Positions 54,409 to 64,000 of a stretch of DNA of 64,000 nt are shown here, piece by piece. Where the stretch lies: positions 248,001 through 312,000 of the forward strand of contig NZ_JAGXTP010000001.1 of NCBI RefSeq assembly GCF_018334155.1, in the 5' to 3' direction. Each line of letters opens with the position of its first letter. Positions within the stretch are counted from its first letter, which is position 1. The notes under the pieces were generated by a model. It had not been told where the DNA came from. It did not search any database and saw only the letters and a list, made by a program, of their open reading frames with translations. The translations under genes were made by a program, and so were the position numbers. The stretch is from Devosia litorisediminis (GTDB lineage: Bacteria > Pseudomonadota > Alphaproteobacteria > Rhizobiales > Devosiaceae).

Positions 54409-55317
54409 ATGTCCATTCTCGTCAACAAAGACACCAAGGTTCTCGTACAGGGCCTGACCGGCAAGACCGGTACATTCCATACCGAACAGGCTCTGGCCTA
54501 TTTCGGCACCCAGATGGTGGGTGGCACGCACCCCAAAAAGGGTGGCGAAGTGTGGACCAGCGGTCTGGATGCCGCGCGCACCCTGCCCATCTTCACCACG
54601 GTTGCTGAAGGCCGCGAAAAGACCGGCGCCAATGCATCGGTGATCTATGTGCCGCCTGCCGGCGCTGCTGCGGCCATCGAAGAAGCGATCGACGCTGAAA
54701 TCGAGCTGATCGTATGCATCACCGAAGGCGTTCCCGTGCTCGACATGGTGCGGGTCAAGGCCAAGCTGGAAAAGTCCAAGTCGCGCCTGATCGGGCCAAA
54801 CTGCCCCGGCGTGCTGACACCAGAAGAATGCAAGATCGGCATCATGCCCGGTTCGATCTTCTCGAAGGGCTCGGTGGGTATCGTGTCGCGTTCGGGCACA
54901 TTGACCTATGAAGCCGTGTTCCAGACCACCAATGAAGGTCTGGGCCAGACCACTGCAGTGGGTATCGGTGGTGATCCGGTCAAGGGCACCGAATTCATCG
55001 ACATGCTCGAGATGTTCCTGGCCGATGAAGCCACCAAGTCGATCGTGATGATCGGCGAAATCGGTGGTTCGGCTGAAGAAGATGCCGCCCAGTTCCTGAT
55101 CGACGAAGCCAAGCGTGGCCGCAAAAAGCCAATGGCTGGCTTCATTGCGGGCCTGACTGCGCCTCCAGGCCGCACCATGGGTCATGCTGGTGCCGTAATT
55201 TCAGGCGGTAAGGGCGGTGCTGAAGACAAGATCGCGGCAATGGAGGCAGCGGGTATCCGCATGTCGAAGTCGCCAGCACGCATTGGCCGGACGCTTGCCG
55301 AAGTCCTCAAGGGCTAA
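54409..55317 (+). CDS. sucD: Succinyl-CoA synthetase alpha subunit
   Basis: This 302-residue protein has the CoA-binding Rossmann-like domain ([33 protein letters not shown]), the phospho-His loop [21 protein letters not shown], and [20 protein letters not shown]. It forms the catalytic half of succinyl-CoA synthetase with SucC. ATG 54409 follows AAAGAGAAG. It is followed by a 231-base hairpin-rich gap before sucA, so readthrough and internal starts are both possible. Confidence 0.97.
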   Translation: MSILVNKDTKVLVQGLTGKTGTFHTEQALAYFGTQMVGGTHPKKGGEVWTSGLDAARTLPIFTTVAEGREKTGANASVIYVPPAGAAAAIEEAIDAEIELIVCITEGVPVLDMVRVKAKLEKSKSRLIGPNCPGVLTPEECKIGIMPGSIFSKGSVGIVSRSGTLTYEAVFQTTNEGLGQTTAVGIGGDPVKGTEFIDMLEMFLADEATKSIVMIGEIGGSAEEDAAQFLIDEAKRGRKKPMAGFIAGLTAPPGRTMGHAGAVISGGKGGAEDKIAAMEAAGIRMSKSPARIGRTLAEVLKG

Positions 55318-55352
55318 GGCTTAGTCGAAAGTCGGTCGCGCTTCGGACACAG

Positions 55353-55483
55353 ATCGGTGTTACCGATTGTGTGTGTTGGTGGCCGACAACACTGCAGTGT
55401 GAGCCGCGGCGCCTTCTGGGGCGCCGCAAGTCTTAACAGGATGCAAAGGAAAAGCGGTCAATAGTCCCAGAAGCAATGACCGC
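55353..55483 (+). promoter_or_regulatory. Structured leader between sucD and sucA
   Basis: Three perfect inverted repeats occur in order: ATCGGT-GTT-ACCGAT (55353-55367), GCGGCGCC/GGCGCCGC with a 6-base loop (55406-55427), and GCGGTCA/TGACCGC with a 16-base loop (55454-55483). A further GCCGG/CCGGC pair follows near 55491. The second resembles a terminator stem but lacks a proper T run. The set could attenuate or stabilise the sucA mRNA. I cannot match it to a named RNA motif. Confidence 0.45.
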
Positions 55484-55548
55484 TCATTAAGCCGGGACTG
55501 TCCGGCGGTTCAGAAGGATGGCGGGGCGCGGGCCTCGGACATAAAGCG

Positions 55549-58500
55549 ATGACACGACAGGAAAAGAACGACACGTTCTTGCTGACCTCGTTCCTCTATG
55601 GTGGGAACGCCGACTACATCGAGCAATTGTACTCCCGGTACAAAACCGATCCTTCGAGCGTCGATGAGACGTGGCAGAGCTTTTTTTCAAAGCTCGATGA
55701 TGGTGAGGGTGTCGCGCAAAAGAATGCCGACGGTCCAAGCTGGGGCCGCAAGGACTGGCCGCAAGCCGCCAATGGCGAGCTTGTCAGTGCGCTGGACGGT
55801 AACTGGGGCGAGATCGCCGTAAAGACCGAACAGGCCGTCAGCAAGAAGGCCGCAGCGCTGGGCGTTGCCAATTCCAGTGTCGACGATGTGTTGCAGGCCA
55901 CGCGCGATTCGATCCGCGCGATCATGATGATCCGGGCCTATCGCATGCGCGGCCATCTGCATGCCGATCTTGATCCGCTCAAGATGAAGGCTGAAGAGCC
56001 AGCGCCCGAGCTTGATCCCAAGAGCTATGGCTTCACCGAGGCTGACTACAGCCGCAAGATTTTCATCGATAACTATCTGGGCCTGGAATACGCGACCATT
56101 CCAGAGATGCTGTCGATCCTCAGCCGGACCTATTGCGGGACGCTGGGCATCGAATTCATGCATATCTCGGATCCCGAAGCCAAGCAGTGGATTCAGGAAC
56201 GCATCGAAGGCCCTGACAAGGAAATCGCCTTCACTGCCGAGGGCAAGAAGGCGATCCTGAACAAGCTGATCGAATCCGAAGGGTTCGAGAAGTTCATCGA
56301 CGTCAAATATACCGGCACCAAGCGGTTCGGTCTGGATGGCAGTGAAGCCACGATCCCGGCGCTTGAGCAGATCATCAAGCGCGGCGGTGCGCTGGGCATC
56401 AAGGACATCGTGCTGGGCATGGCTCACCGCGGTCGCCTGAACGTGCTGACCCAGGTGATGCAGAAGCCGCATCGCGCCCTGTTCCACGAATTCAAGGGCG
56501 GCGCTTTCTACCCCGACGATGTCGAGGGTTCGGGCGACGTGAAGTACCATCTGGGTGCCTCGTCGGATCGCGACTTTGACAACAACAAGGTCCATCTGTC
56601 GCTGACGGCAAATCCGAGCCATCTCGAGATCGTTGATCCCGTGGTGCTGGGCAAGTCGCGCGCCAAGCAGGATCAGCACATTGCCCCCAAGGGCAAGCTG
56701 GTCAACATCCCCACCGATGGCAAGCCAGACCGGTCCATGGTGCTGCCGCTGCTGATCCATGGTGATGCCGCTTTTGCCGGGCAGGGCGTGATCGCCGAAT
56801 GTCTGGGGCTGAGTGGCCTGAAGGGCCACCGCACCGGTGGTTCGATCCACTTCGTGATCAACAACCAGATCGGCTTCACCACGAGCCCGATGTATTCGCG
56901 CTCGTCGCCCTATCCCACCGACGTCGCCAAGATGATCGAGGCGCCTGTACTGCATGTGAACGGGGATGACCCTGAAGCTGTGGTGTTTGCCGCCAAGGTG
57001 GCCGTGGAATATCGCCAGAAATTCGGCAAGCCTGTCGTGATCGACATGTTCTGCTATCGCCGGCATGGCCATAACGAGGGCGATGAGCCCAGCTTCACCC
57101 AGCCGCTGATGTATTCCAAGATCCGGGCGCACAAGACCACGCTCGAAATCTATTCGGAAAAGCTGGTCAGCGAAGGTCTGCTGACCGCCGCTGAAATCGA
57201 TCAGCTCAAGGCTGACTGGCGCGCGACGCTGGAAAAGGAATTCGAGGCCGGCCAGGACTATCGTCCGAACAAGGCCGACTGGCTTGATGGGCAGTGGAAG
57301 GATTTCCGTCCTGCCGATCAGGAAGGTCCGCGTCGCGGCGAAACCGGTGTCGCCATTGATCGCCTGTCCAAAATCGGTACCGATCTGACGCGCATTCCCG
57401 AAGGCTTCAACGTCCACAAGACGGTCAAGCGCTTCATGGACAACCGCCTGTCGGCAATCGAGTCGGGCGAAGGCATTGACTGGGCAACCGCTGAATCCTT
57501 GGCCTTTGGCACGCTGGTGACCGAAGGTCATCCCGTGCGCCTGTCGGGTCAGGATGTGGAACGCGGCACGTTCAGCCAGCGCCACTCGGTGCTCAATGAT
57601 CAGAAGGTCGACAACAAGACCTATACCCCGCTCAACAATCTGGACCCCGACCAGTGCCGCTACGAGGTCATCAACTCGATGCTCTCGGAAGAGGCCGTGC
57701 TGGGTTTTGAATATGGCTATTCGCTGGCCGAGCCACGTGCCCTGACCATCTGGGAAGCCCAGTTTGGTGACTTCGTGAACGGCGCGCAGGTGGTGATCGA
57801 CCAGTTCATCTCCTCGGGTGAACGCAAGTGGTTCCGCATGAGCGGTCTGGTGATGCTGTTGCCTCATGGCTATGAGGGCCAGGGTCCAGAGCATTCCTCG
57901 GCCCGTCCCGAGCGCTTCCTGCAGCTGTGCGCAGAAGACAATATGCAGGTCGCCAACTGCACCACGCCCGCCAACTACTTCCATGCCCTGCGCCGTCAGG
58001 TGACCCGCGACTTCCGCAAGCCGCTGATCCTGATGACGCCCAAGAGCCTGCTGCGCCACAAGCGTGCGACGTCGGGGCTGGCGGAAATGGGTCCGGATTC
58101 GGTGTTCCATCGCCTGCTCTGGGACGATGCTGAAGCGCCCGGCGCGCCCAAGACCACTACCAAGCTGACCAGCGACGACAAGATCCGTCGCGTCGTGCTG
58201 TGCACCGGCAAGGTCTATTACGATCTGCTCGAAGAGCGCGAGAAGAAGGGCATCGACGATGTCTATCTGCTGCGCATCGAACAGCTTTATCCGTTCCCGG
58301 CCAAGGCGCTGCTGGACGAATTGAACCGGTTCCAGAACGCCGAAGTGATCTGGTGCCAGGAAGAACCCAAAAATATGGGTGCCTGGGCGTTCATTCAGCC
58401 TTATGTTGAATGGGTGTTTGACCAGATGGGCCGGACGGGCCAGCGCGTGCGCTATACCGGTCGCCCTGCATCCGCTTCCACAGCGACGGGCCTGATGCGC

Positions 58501-58551
58501 ACGCATCTGGCACAGTTGCAAGCCTTCCTCGACGAAGCCTTCGCTCAATAA
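55549..58551 (+). CDS. sucA: 2-Oxoglutarate dehydrogenase E1 component
   Basis: This 1000-residue thiamine-diphosphate enzyme has the E1o N-terminal [19 protein letters not shown], cofactor domain blocks [11 protein letters not shown] and [16 protein letters not shown], and a transketolase-like middle domain with [14 protein letters not shown]. The C-terminal part is [12 protein letters not shown] and [12 protein letters not shown]. It decarboxylates 2-oxoglutarate and hands the succinyl group to SucB. Length is that of long alphaproteobacterial E1o. ATG at 55549 has no strong Shine-Dalgarno in the structured leader, fitting regulated initiation. Confidence 0.97.
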   Translation: MTRQEKNDTFLLTSFLYGGNADYIEQLYSRYKTDPSSVDETWQSFFSKLDDGEGVAQKNADGPSWGRKDWPQAANGELVSALDGNWGEIAVKTEQAVSKKAAALGVANSSVDDVLQATRDSIRAIMMIRAYRMRGHLHADLDPLKMKAEEPAPELDPKSYGFTEADYSRKIFIDNYLGLEYATIPEMLSILSRTYCGTLGIEFMHISDPEAKQWIQERIEGPDKEIAFTAEGKKAILNKLIESEGFEKFIDVKYTGTKRFGLDGSEATIPALEQIIKRGGALGIKDIVLGMAHRGRLNVLTQVMQKPHRALFHEFKGGAFYPDDVEGSGDVKYHLGASSDRDFDNNKVHLSLTANPSHLEIVDPVVLGKSRAKQDQHIAPKGKLVNIPTDGKPDRSMVLPLLIHGDAAFAGQGVIAECLGLSGLKGHRTGGSIHFVINNQIGFTTSPMYSRSSPYPTDVAKMIEAPVLHVNGDDPEAVVFAAKVAVEYRQKFGKPVVIDMFCYRRHGHNEGDEPSFTQPLMYSKIRAHKTTLEIYSEKLVSEGLLTAAEIDQLKADWRATLEKEFEAGQDYRPNKADWLDGQWKDFRPADQEGPRRGETGVAIDRLSKIGTDLTRIPEGFNVHKTVKRFMDNRLSAIESGEGIDWATAESLAFGTLVTEGHPVRLSGQDVERGTFSQRHSVLNDQKVDNKTYTPLNNLDPDQCRYEVINSMLSEEAVLGFEYGYSLAEPRALTIWEAQFGDFVNGAQVVIDQFISSGERKWFRMSGLVMLLPHGYEGQGPEHSSARPERFLQLCAEDNMQVANCTTPANYFHALRRQVTRDFRKPLILMTPKSLLRHKRATSGLAEMGPDSVFHRLLWDDAEAPGAPKTTTKLTSDDKIRRVVLCTGKVYYDLLEEREKKGIDDVYLLRIEQLYPFPAKALLDELNRFQNAEVIWCQEEPKNMGAWAFIQPYVEWVFDQMGRTGQRVRYTGRPASASTATGLMRTHLAQLQAFLDEAFAQ

Positions 58552-58562
58552 AAGGACTACAC

Positions 58563-59828
58563 ATGTCGACTGAAATCCGCGTACCGACGCTGGGCGAAAG
58601 CGTCACCGAAGCCACTATCGGGCAGTGGTTCAAGCAGGTTGGCGACACTGTCGCTGCCGATGAGCCGCTCGTCGAGCTCGAGACCGACAAGGTCACCATC
58701 GAAGTGCCAGCACCTGCCGCTGGCGTGCTCGAAGCCATTGCGGCCAATCCCGGCGACACCGTCGAAATCAATGCCCTGCTTGGCGCCATTGGCGGCGCCG
58801 GTGCCGCTGCTGCGCCCAAGGCGACTGCCGAGCCAATCAAGGCTGAAGCACCACCAGCAGCAGCGCCTGCGCCAGCTGCCGCAGCGCCAGCCGCACAGGC
58901 CACCAGCATGGCTCCTTCGCCTTCGGCCCAGAAAATGGCTGCCGAAAAGGGCGTGGACACCGATGACGTTGCCGGTTCGGGCAAGCGTGGTCAGGTGCTC
59001 AAGGAAGACGTGTTGTCGGCCATGAGCAAGATTGCTGCGGCGCCGGCCGAGGCCAAACCTGCTGAAACCAAGCCAGCCGAAGCCAAGGCACCTGCTGCGG
59101 CCAAGGCTCCGGCATCGGGCGTTCAGGGCGATCGCGAAGAGCGCGTGAAGATGACGCGTTTGCGTCAGACCATTGCCCGTCGCCTCAAGGATGCGCAGAA
59201 CACGGCTGCCATGCTGACCACCTTTAACGAGGTGGACATGGCGCCAGTGATGAACCTGCGCACACAGTACAAAGAGCTGTTCGAGAAAAAGCATGGCGTC
59301 AAGCTTGGCTTCATGGGCTTTTTCACCAAGGCTGTGGTGCACGCGCTCAAGGAAATCCCCGCCGTCAATGCCGAGATCGATGGCGATGAGCTGATCTACA
59401 AGCAGTACGCCAATATCGGCGTTGCCGTGGGTACCGATAAGGGCCTTGTGGTTCCTGTGGTGCGCGATGCGGACCAGATGTCGATCGCCGATATCGAAAA
59501 GGCCATCAACGGTCTGGGCAAGAAGGCGCGCGATGGTCAGCTGTCGATGGCCGATATGCAGGGCGGCACCTTCACCATCTCCAATGGTGGCGTTTATGGC
59601 TCGCTGATGAGCACGCCAATCCTCAATGCTCCACAGTCTGGTATTCTGGGGATGCACAAGATCCAGGAGCGGCCGGTGGTCGTGAATGGCGAGATCGTGA
59701 TCCGTCCGATGATGTATCTGGCCCTGAGCTATGATCACCGGATCGTGGACGGCAAGGAAGCGGTGACGTTCCTGGTGCGGGTCAAGGAAAGCCTTGAATC
59801 GCCAGAGCGTCTGGTGCTCGACCTTTAG
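58563..59828 (+). CDS. sucB: 2-Oxoglutarate dehydrogenase E2 (dihydrolipoamide succinyltransferase)
   Basis: This 421-residue protein has one lipoyl domain with the lipoylated Lys43 in [10 protein letters not shown], a long Ala/Pro-rich linker (about 80-120), a peripheral-subunit-binding domain ([19 protein letters not shown]), a second linker, and the catalytic acyltransferase core ending [13 protein letters not shown]. It carries succinyl from SucA to CoA. It starts 11 bases after sucA and is followed by an intrinsic terminator, so sucA-sucB end one transcript here. Confidence 0.97.
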   Translation: MSTEIRVPTLGESVTEATIGQWFKQVGDTVAADEPLVELETDKVTIEVPAPAAGVLEAIAANPGDTVEINALLGAIGGAGAAAAPKATAEPIKAEAPPAAAPAPAAAAPAAQATSMAPSPSAQKMAAEKGVDTDDVAGSGKRGQVLKEDVLSAMSKIAAAPAEAKPAETKPAEAKAPAAAKAPASGVQGDREERVKMTRLRQTIARRLKDAQNTAAMLTTFNEVDMAPVMNLRTQYKELFEKKHGVKLGFMGFFTKAVVHALKEIPAVNAEIDGDELIYKQYANIGVAVGTDKGLVVPVVRDADQMSIADIEKAINGLGKKARDGQLSMADMQGGTFTISNGGVYGSLMSTPILNAPQSGILGMHKIQERPVVVNGEIVIRPMMYLALSYDHRIVDGKEAVTFLVRVKESLESPERLVLDL

Positions 59829-59854
59829 TTCGCCGCATTGCGGTGCGAATTGCA

Positions 59855-59881
59855 GGGGTCCGCTTCGGCGGGCCCCTTTTT
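59855..59881 (+). terminator. Intrinsic terminator after sucB
   Basis: GGGGTCCGC (59855-59863) and GCGGGCCCC (59868-59876) form a 9-bp stem (one G-U) with a stable TTCG tetraloop, followed by TTTTTG at 59877-59882. It is a strong rho-independent terminator. Confidence 0.9.
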
Positions 59882-59969
59882 GTTAGCGTAATCGTGATGC
59901 GCGTGCGGCTCGATGCTAACAGTGTGTTAACGTCTGACGGGCAGATGACGCGATGTGTTGTCATGCCAA

Positions 59970-60437
59970 ATGTTGAGAGTAGACCGCCTTTTGCGTCCAC
60001 TGATCCGAACCGCCGTCTGCTGGCTTGTCGCCCTTGTCCCCGCCTACGCCCAGGATGCTGCAGACCCCGAACTGGTCGGCGAGCTGATGGCGTTTCACGG
60101 CTCCAAGACCATAGTGTCGGTGATGAGCACCCATTGCTACGAGACCACGGGGCTCGACGAGGCCTATCACGAGGCCAGCGAGAACTGGTATCTGCGCAAT
60201 ATCGGCTTTCTTGATCTGGCCAACCGGGTTGCGGAACGACTGGGTGGCGGCACGCCCGCAGAGATTGCGGCAGCCGAGACCTATGGCGGCACCCAGATCA
60301 TGAGCGCCTATAATCAGGCCGAGAACAAGGACAGCTTTTGTCGGGCGTTTCTCGATCAGGTCAATTCCGGCGCACTTGATATCGACGAAAGCCTGCCGGT
60401 CGCGCTCAAGAAGGCCCAAGAAGTCGCTGCGCAATAG
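59970..60437 (+). CDS. Exported protein of unknown function downstream of sucB
   Basis: A 155-residue protein from ATG 59970. The signal peptide (RLLRPLIRTAVCWLVALVP) is cleaved after AYA near residue 27. The mature part is about 128 residues with two cysteines (STHCYETTG, SFCRAFLDQ) that could pair, and a helical composition. I do not recognise the family. The start could be GTG 59955 or GTA-adjacent positions; ATG 59970 gives a normal signal peptide. It lies after the sucB terminator and has no close operon partner until lysE 88 bases on. Confidence 0.65.
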   Translation: MLRVDRLLRPLIRTAVCWLVALVPAYAQDAADPELVGELMAFHGSKTIVSVMSTHCYETTGLDEAYHEASENWYLRNIGFLDLANRVAERLGGGTPAEIAAAETYGGTQIMSAYNQAENKDSFCRAFLDQVNSGALDIDESLPVALKKAQEVAAQ

Positions 60438-60525
60438 GCGCATAATGGCGGTTTGCGTCGCGGGCAGACTCCGGTAAACAGAGATTCATCGCCGCGGCGG
60501 GCGTGTCACTGTTATTGGTGTCCCC

Positions 60526-61158
60526 ATGGACTTCCCCTGGCTCGAATTTATCGGCCTCATGCTGGCCTTTGGCATCAATGCGGTCATTCCGGGCGCCGAT
60601 TTTGCCATGGTGCTGCGCCAATCAATTGCCCATGACCGGCGCGCGGCGCTGTTTACCTCAGCGGGTATCGCGGCATCCATTCTGGTCCATGGCAGCTATA
60701 CGCTGCTGGGCGTGGGGGTGATCGTGGGCCAGTCGCTGATGCTGTTCAACATCCTGAAGTGGCTGGGCGCTGCCTATCTGGTGTATCTGGCGATCTCTGC
60801 CTTGCGCAGTCCACCACCACAACCGCCTGCCGCTGCCGATCTGGGCGTGGCGCGGCGCGGTGATTTTTCGGCCTTCGCATTGGGTTTTCTGACCAATCTG
60901 CTCAATCCCAAGGCCGTCCTGTTCTTCCTGGCGCTGTTCACCAGTCTGGTGTCGGCGCATACGGGTGGCGATATCAAGGTGTTCTACGTGGCCTGCATGA
61001 GCATCATGCTTTTTGCCTGGTTCGCTTTGGTCTCGATATTCTTTACGACAGCGTCGGTACGACAGAGCTTTTTCCGCTTTGGCAGGTGGTTTAATCGCGT
61101 CACCGGCATTACCTTTATCCTGCTGGCGGTGCGTGTCGCACTGGCGCAGCAACAATAA
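60526..61158 (+). CDS. LysE/RhtB family amino acid exporter
   Basis: This 210-residue inner-membrane protein has about six membrane segments. It shows the family N-terminal PGADFAMVLRQSIAHDRRAAL, the second conserved block KWLGAAYLVYLAISALRS, and the central GFLTNLLNPKAVLFFLALF, where Asn-Pro-Lys is the LysE/RhtB hallmark. It should export an amino acid or derivative with proton exchange. Substrate not readable. It lies between the sucB region and lpd, 18 bases before lpd, and so may be in the lpd transcript. Confidence 0.9.
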   Translation: MDFPWLEFIGLMLAFGINAVIPGADFAMVLRQSIAHDRRAALFTSAGIAASILVHGSYTLLGVGVIVGQSLMLFNILKWLGAAYLVYLAISALRSPPPQPPAAADLGVARRGDFSAFALGFLTNLLNPKAVLFFLALFTSLVSAHTGGDIKVFYVACMSIMLFAWFALVSIFFTTASVRQSFFRFGRWFNRVTGITFILLAVRVALAQQQ

Positions 61159-61176
61159 CCAGTTTCGGGGCTTCCA

Positions 61177-62586
61177 ATGGCAGACGTTTTCGACCTCACC
61201 ATCATCGGCTCGGGTCCGGGCGGCTATGTCGCAGCGATCCGCGCGGCGCAGCTTGGTCTGAAGGTTGCAGTGGTTGAGAAATGGGCCACCCATGGCGGCA
61301 CCTGTCTCAATATCGGCTGTATCCCGTCCAAGGCGCTGCTGCACGCTTCGGAGCTGTTTGAAGAAGCCGGCCACGGCTTCAAGGCGCTGGGCATTGATAT
61401 CCCCGCGCCCGTGCTGAACCTGCCGCAGATGATGACGCACAAGACCGAGACGGTTGCGGCCAATGTCGGCGGCGTCGATTATCTGTTCAAGAAGAACAAG
61501 ATCACCACCTTCCAGGGCATCGGCACGATTGCCGCCCCGGGCAAGGTGCGGGTCACGCCGCAGAATGGCGCGACGACCGAAATCGAGACCAAGAATATCG
61601 TGATCGCTTCGGGTTCGGTTTCGGCCAATCTGCCGGGCATTGAGGTCGATGAAAAAAAGATCGTGACCTCGACCGGCGCGCTGAACCTGGACAAGGTGCC
61701 TGGCAAGCTGGTGGTGATCGGTGCTGGTGTGATCGGGCTCGAACTGGGTTCGGTCTGGGCGCGTCTGGGCAGCCAGGTGACGGTTGTCGAATATCTTGAT
61801 CGCATCCTGCCCGGCATGGACAGCGAAGTGGCCCGCCAGTTCCAGCGGATGCTGCAAAAGCAGGGCATGGAATTCAAGCTGTCGAGCAAGGTTTCGGGCG
61901 TCGACAAGCAGGACGATGGCTCGCTCAAGGTCAAGGTTGAGCCCGCCAAGGGTGGCGCCGCCGAGAGCCTGGACGCCGATGTGGTGCTGGTGGCCATTGG
62001 CCGCAAGCCATACACCGAAGGTCTGGGGCTCGACATTGTGGGCGTTGGTCTGGACGAGCGCGGCCGGGTCCGCGTCGATGGCCATTACAAGACTTCGGTT
62101 GATGGCATCTACGCCATTGGTGACGTAATTGCCGGTCCGATGCTGGCGCACAAGGCTGAAGACGAAGGCATTGCAGTGGCCGAAATTCTGGCCGGGCAGG
62201 CCGGGCACGTGAATTACGCCGCCATCCCGTCAGTGGTCTACACCAATCCTGAAGTGGCCAGCGTTGGCAAGACCGAGGATGAACTCAAGGCCGAGGGCAT
62301 TGAGTACAAGATCGGCAAATTCCCCTTCACTGCCAACGGTCGCGCCAAGGCGATGCTGGCCACCCAGGGCTTTGTCAAAATCCTGGCCGATGTGAATACA
62401 GACCGCGTTCTGGGCGCCCATATCGTGGGCAAGAATGCCGGCGAAATGATCCACGAACTGGTGGTTCTGATGGAATTTTCGGGCGCTGCAGAAGATCTTG
62501 CCCGTTCCACCCACGCGCATCCGACGCTGTCGGAAGCGGTGCGCGAGGCGGCCTTGTCGCTTGGCGATGGCGCGATCCACATCTGA
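61177..62586 (+). CDS. lpdA: Dihydrolipoyl dehydrogenase (E3)
   Basis: This 469-residue flavoprotein has FAD-binding [19 protein letters not shown], redox-active disulfide Cys43-x4-Cys48 in [15 protein letters not shown], and NAD-binding [20 protein letters not shown]. The catalytic His-Glu pair is in [11 protein letters not shown]. It reoxidises the lipoyl group of SucB, completing the 2-oxoglutarate dehydrogenase complex; the same E3 may serve pyruvate dehydrogenase. It lies 1.3 kb after sucB, separated by an exported protein and lysE, and ends in a strong hairpin. Confidence 0.97.
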   Translation: MADVFDLTIIGSGPGGYVAAIRAAQLGLKVAVVEKWATHGGTCLNIGCIPSKALLHASELFEEAGHGFKALGIDIPAPVLNLPQMMTHKTETVAANVGGVDYLFKKNKITTFQGIGTIAAPGKVRVTPQNGATTEIETKNIVIASGSVSANLPGIEVDEKKIVTSTGALNLDKVPGKLVVIGAGVIGLELGSVWARLGSQVTVVEYLDRILPGMDSEVARQFQRMLQKQGMEFKLSSKVSGVDKQDDGSLKVKVEPAKGGAAESLDADVVLVAIGRKPYTEGLGLDIVGVGLDERGRVRVDGHYKTSVDGIYAIGDVIAGPMLAHKAEDEGIAVAEILAGQAGHVNYAAIPSVVYTNPEVASVGKTEDELKAEGIEYKIGKFPFTANGRAKAMLATQGFVKILADVNTDRVLGAHIVGKNAGEMIHELVVLMEFSGAAEDLARSTHAHPTLSEAVREAALSLGDGAIHI

Positions 62587-62615
62587 TCACTGGACAAATG
62601 GTCTGATCATGAACA

Positions 62616-62646
62616 TGGCCCCGCCGGGATTTTCCCAGCGGGGCCA
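62616..62646 (+). terminator. Terminator hairpin after lpdA
   Basis: A 9-bp stem TGGCCCCGC (62616-62624) / GCGGGGCCA (62638-62646), extended by GGG/CCC across an ATTTT loop, lies 30 bases past the stop. The following ATTGTTTG is only moderately T-rich. Confidence 0.65.
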
Positions 62647-62700
62647 ATTGTTTGATAGGGGCTTTCGGCCCTAGCAGATGTTTGCGGAAAATTCATCATA

Positions 62701-62750
62701 CAACATACAAGCGTTTGTATGTTGACTAGCCAGTTGTACTTCCATACCAG
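62701..62750 (+). promoter_or_regulatory. Palindromic operator and candidate promoter of the TRAP transporter operon
   Basis: CAACATACAA (62701-62710), spacer GCGT, TTGTATGTTG (62715-62724) is a perfect 10-bp inverted repeat. CATACAA is repeated directly at 62697-62703. TTGACT (62722-62727) could be a -35 with TACCAG 17 bases on as a weak -10. The right arm overlaps the -35, so a bound regulator would block RNA polymerase. The TTGTATG half-site style resembles GntR-family operators, which often control TRAP genes; this is inference. The rest of the 310-base gap holds the lpdA terminator and no further gene. Confidence 0.6.
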
Positions 62751-62896
62751 TTTGAAGACCAAGGCCCGGAGAGTCCAGACGGGACGCGCCGGCTTTGTGT
62801 CGCGGAGCGCAAGCTTCGCACTGAATAGCGACACCGATCGCGATGGGCACGGAGGACGCGCCCGACCGGTGTCATCAGACAAACTGGGAGGACTAC

Positions 62897-63874
62897 ATGT
62901 TTCATCTGTCTAAATTGGCAGCGACCGCGCTTGTTGCTGCATCCTTGATGGTTTCGACCGCCAGCGCCCAGACGGTGCTGCGCTCGTCGGATACCCATCC
63001 TGATGGCTATCCAACCGTTGAAGCGGTCAAGTATTTTGGCGAGAAGCTCAGCGAGCTGACCGATGGTCGCTATGCTGTTGAAGTGTTCCACTCCGCTCAG
63101 CTGGGCGAAGAAAAGGACACCATCGAACAGACGCAGTTCGGTGTAATCGACCTGAACCGTATCTCGATCGGCGCGTTCGGCACGCAGGTGCCCGCTGCAA
63201 CCGTGACGCAGCTGCCTTACATCTTCCGTTCGGCTGACCACTTCCACGCCGTGCTCGATGGCCCGATCGGTGATGAAATCCTGGCCGCGTTTGACGCTGT
63301 GGATCTCAAGGCCCTGGCCTATTACGACGGCGGCGCCCGCTCGTTCTACAATAGCGGCAAGCCCATCAACTCGCCTGCCGATCTTGAAGGCATGAAGCTG
63401 CGCGTGATGGGTTCGGATATCTTCGTGGACATGGTTGCGGCCCTGGGCGGCAACGCCACGCCAATGCCCTATGGCGAAGTATATTCGGGCATTCAGACCG
63501 GCGTTATCGACGGCGCTGAAAACAACTATCCCAGCTATGATACCGCTGGTCACTCTGAAGTTGCCAAGTACTACTCGCTGGACGAACACCTGATGGTGCC
63601 AGAAGTGCTGGTGATGTCCAAGATGGTCTGGGATGGCCTGTCGGCCGAAGATCAGGCTGCCGTAATGGAAGCGGCCAAGGCATCGGTCGGCAAGCAGCGC
63701 GAGCTGTGGGCTGCCAAGGAAGTTGAATCCAAGGCCATCGTTGAAGCTGGCGGCGCCATCATCAACGAAGTCGACAAGGCCCCCTTCATCGCTGCGATGG
63801 ACTCGGTCTACGAAAAGCATGTGACCGATCCTGCCCTGCAGGACCTGGTGGCACGCATCAAGGCAACCGAATAG
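62897..63874 (+). CDS. TRAP transporter substrate-binding protein (DctP type)
   Basis: This 325-residue protein has a signal peptide cleaved after ASA near residue 24 ([19 protein letters not shown] region). The DctP fold shows [19 protein letters not shown], the conserved substrate Arg in [15 protein letters not shown], and [24 protein letters not shown] binding proteins capture carboxylates such as C4-dicarboxylates, sugar acids or keto acids in the periplasm. ATG 62897 follows GGGAGGAC. The promoter-operator region upstream and the small permease downstream mark a TRAP operon, cut by the window edge. Confidence 0.92.
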   Translation: MFHLSKLAATALVAASLMVSTASAQTVLRSSDTHPDGYPTVEAVKYFGEKLSELTDGRYAVEVFHSAQLGEEKDTIEQTQFGVIDLNRISIGAFGTQVPAATVTQLPYIFRSADHFHAVLDGPIGDEILAAFDAVDLKALAYYDGGARSFYNSGKPINSPADLEGMKLRVMGSDIFVDMVAALGGNATPMPYGEVYSGIQTGVIDGAENNYPSYDTAGHSEVAKYYSLDEHLMVPEVLVMSKMVWDGLSAEDQAAVMEAAKASVGKQRELWAAKEVESKAIVEAGGAIINEVDKAPFIAAMDSVYEKHVTDPALQDLVARIKATE

Positions 63875-63882
63875 CAAATCTG

Positions 63883-63910
63883 TCGGGCTGGCGCTTTGGC
63901 GCCGGCCCGA
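63883..63910 (+). other. Intercistronic hairpin between dctP and dctQ
   Basis: TCGGGCTGGCGC (63883-63894) pairs with GCGCCGGCCCGA (63899-63910) in a 12-bp stem with one G-U pair and a TTTG loop. No T run follows. It is similar in position to the hairpin at 10799 and likely sets the excess of binding protein over permease. Confidence 0.65.
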
Positions 63911-63940
63911 TCTGTCTGTGTCTAGCCTTGGGAGGCTCTC

Positions 63941-64000
63941 TTGAAAGTCTGGCTGCTGTCCGTTAGCCGCGTGCTTGGACGCATATCGACCCTGGCGTTA
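63941..64000 (+). CDS. TRAP transporter small permease (DctQ type), N-terminal start (partial)
   Basis: Twenty codons are visible from TTG 63941, which follows GGAGG at 5 bases. They read KVWLLSVSRVLGRISTLAL after the start residue, the usual beginning of a DctQ first helix. It follows dctP by 66 bases. The rest is outside the window. The assignment rests on position, the ribosome site and the hydrophobic start. Confidence 0.65.
   Translation, partial: MKVWLLSVSRVLGRISTLAL

Noticed and set aside
55353..55483. Sucrose- or metabolite-type riboswitch named from memory (sucA RNA motif)
   Set aside because: The known sucA motif is from Burkholderiales and I cannot match conserved bases here, so it is kept as an unnamed structured leader.
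55687..58548. A 953-codon open frame antisense to sucA
   Set aside because: It lies wholly over a well-conserved E1 gene, and its translation is a codon-bias shadow rich in His, Arg and Gln with no recognisable domain.

Overview
The window is a dense, high-GC (roughly 60-65 % by eye) piece of an alphaproteobacterial chromosome. The order zapE, mdh, sucC, sucD, sucA, sucB, lpd, an Omp19/Inh-type lipoprotein, and the run of short GC-rich intergenic palindromes point to Hyphomicrobiales. A Devosia-like organism is my best guess, but no 16S or other decisive marker is present.

Layout. 1-4117: the end of mnmA, a small membrane protein, an ECF sigma factor overlapping a membrane-anchored VWA protein, and an opposing VOC-type ring-cleaving dioxygenase. 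4270-4463: a tRNA-Met(CAT) transcription unit with a good promoter and terminator. 4580-20453: a carbohydrate locus made of a CE7-type esterase, a LacI regulator with palindromic operators, a heparinase II/III-like protein, a complete family-5 ABC importer (SBP, two permeases, two ATPases), a DUF2264 protein, a 2-hydroxyacid dehydrogenase, an unusual acyltransferase-toroid fusion and a ThuA-like protein. The genes from 10856 to 19675 are mostly abutting or overlapping and probably form one operon. None of the catabolic enzymes has a signal peptide, so the pathway appears to import acetylated, probably uronate-containing oligosaccharides and process them in the cytoplasm.

20560-32642: mixed housekeeping and accessory genes. 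These are a methyltransferase, a YciE-like ferritin-fold protein, a DUF2934 protein, EF-P with its beta-lysylation enzymes EpmA and EpmB, FabV, a GST, a two-gene Rieske oxygenase system in which the Rieske centre sits on the reductase rather than on the catalytic subunit, an Ldh-family dehydrogenase, an EEP-family protein and an SDR. 32821-43059: envelope genes macA-macB and tamA-tamB, then a TehB-like methyltransferase. 43136-48888 (minus strand): a yejBEFA-type peptide importer. 49105-51365: a DUF2007-like protein, the Omp19/Inh-like lipoprotein and zapE.

51516-62586: the TCA block mdh-sucC-[exported protein]-sucD-sucA-sucB-[exported protein]-lysE-lpd. It carries two unrecognised exported proteins and a 231-base hairpin-rich leader before sucA. 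62701-64000: the start of a TRAP transporter operon (dctP, start of dctQ) behind a perfect 10-bp inverted repeat that touches a candidate -35 element.

The strongest candidates for something new are the glycan operon with its acyltransferase-toroid fusion and the split Rieske oxygenase. No CRISPR array, prophage, insertion sequence or rRNA was seen.
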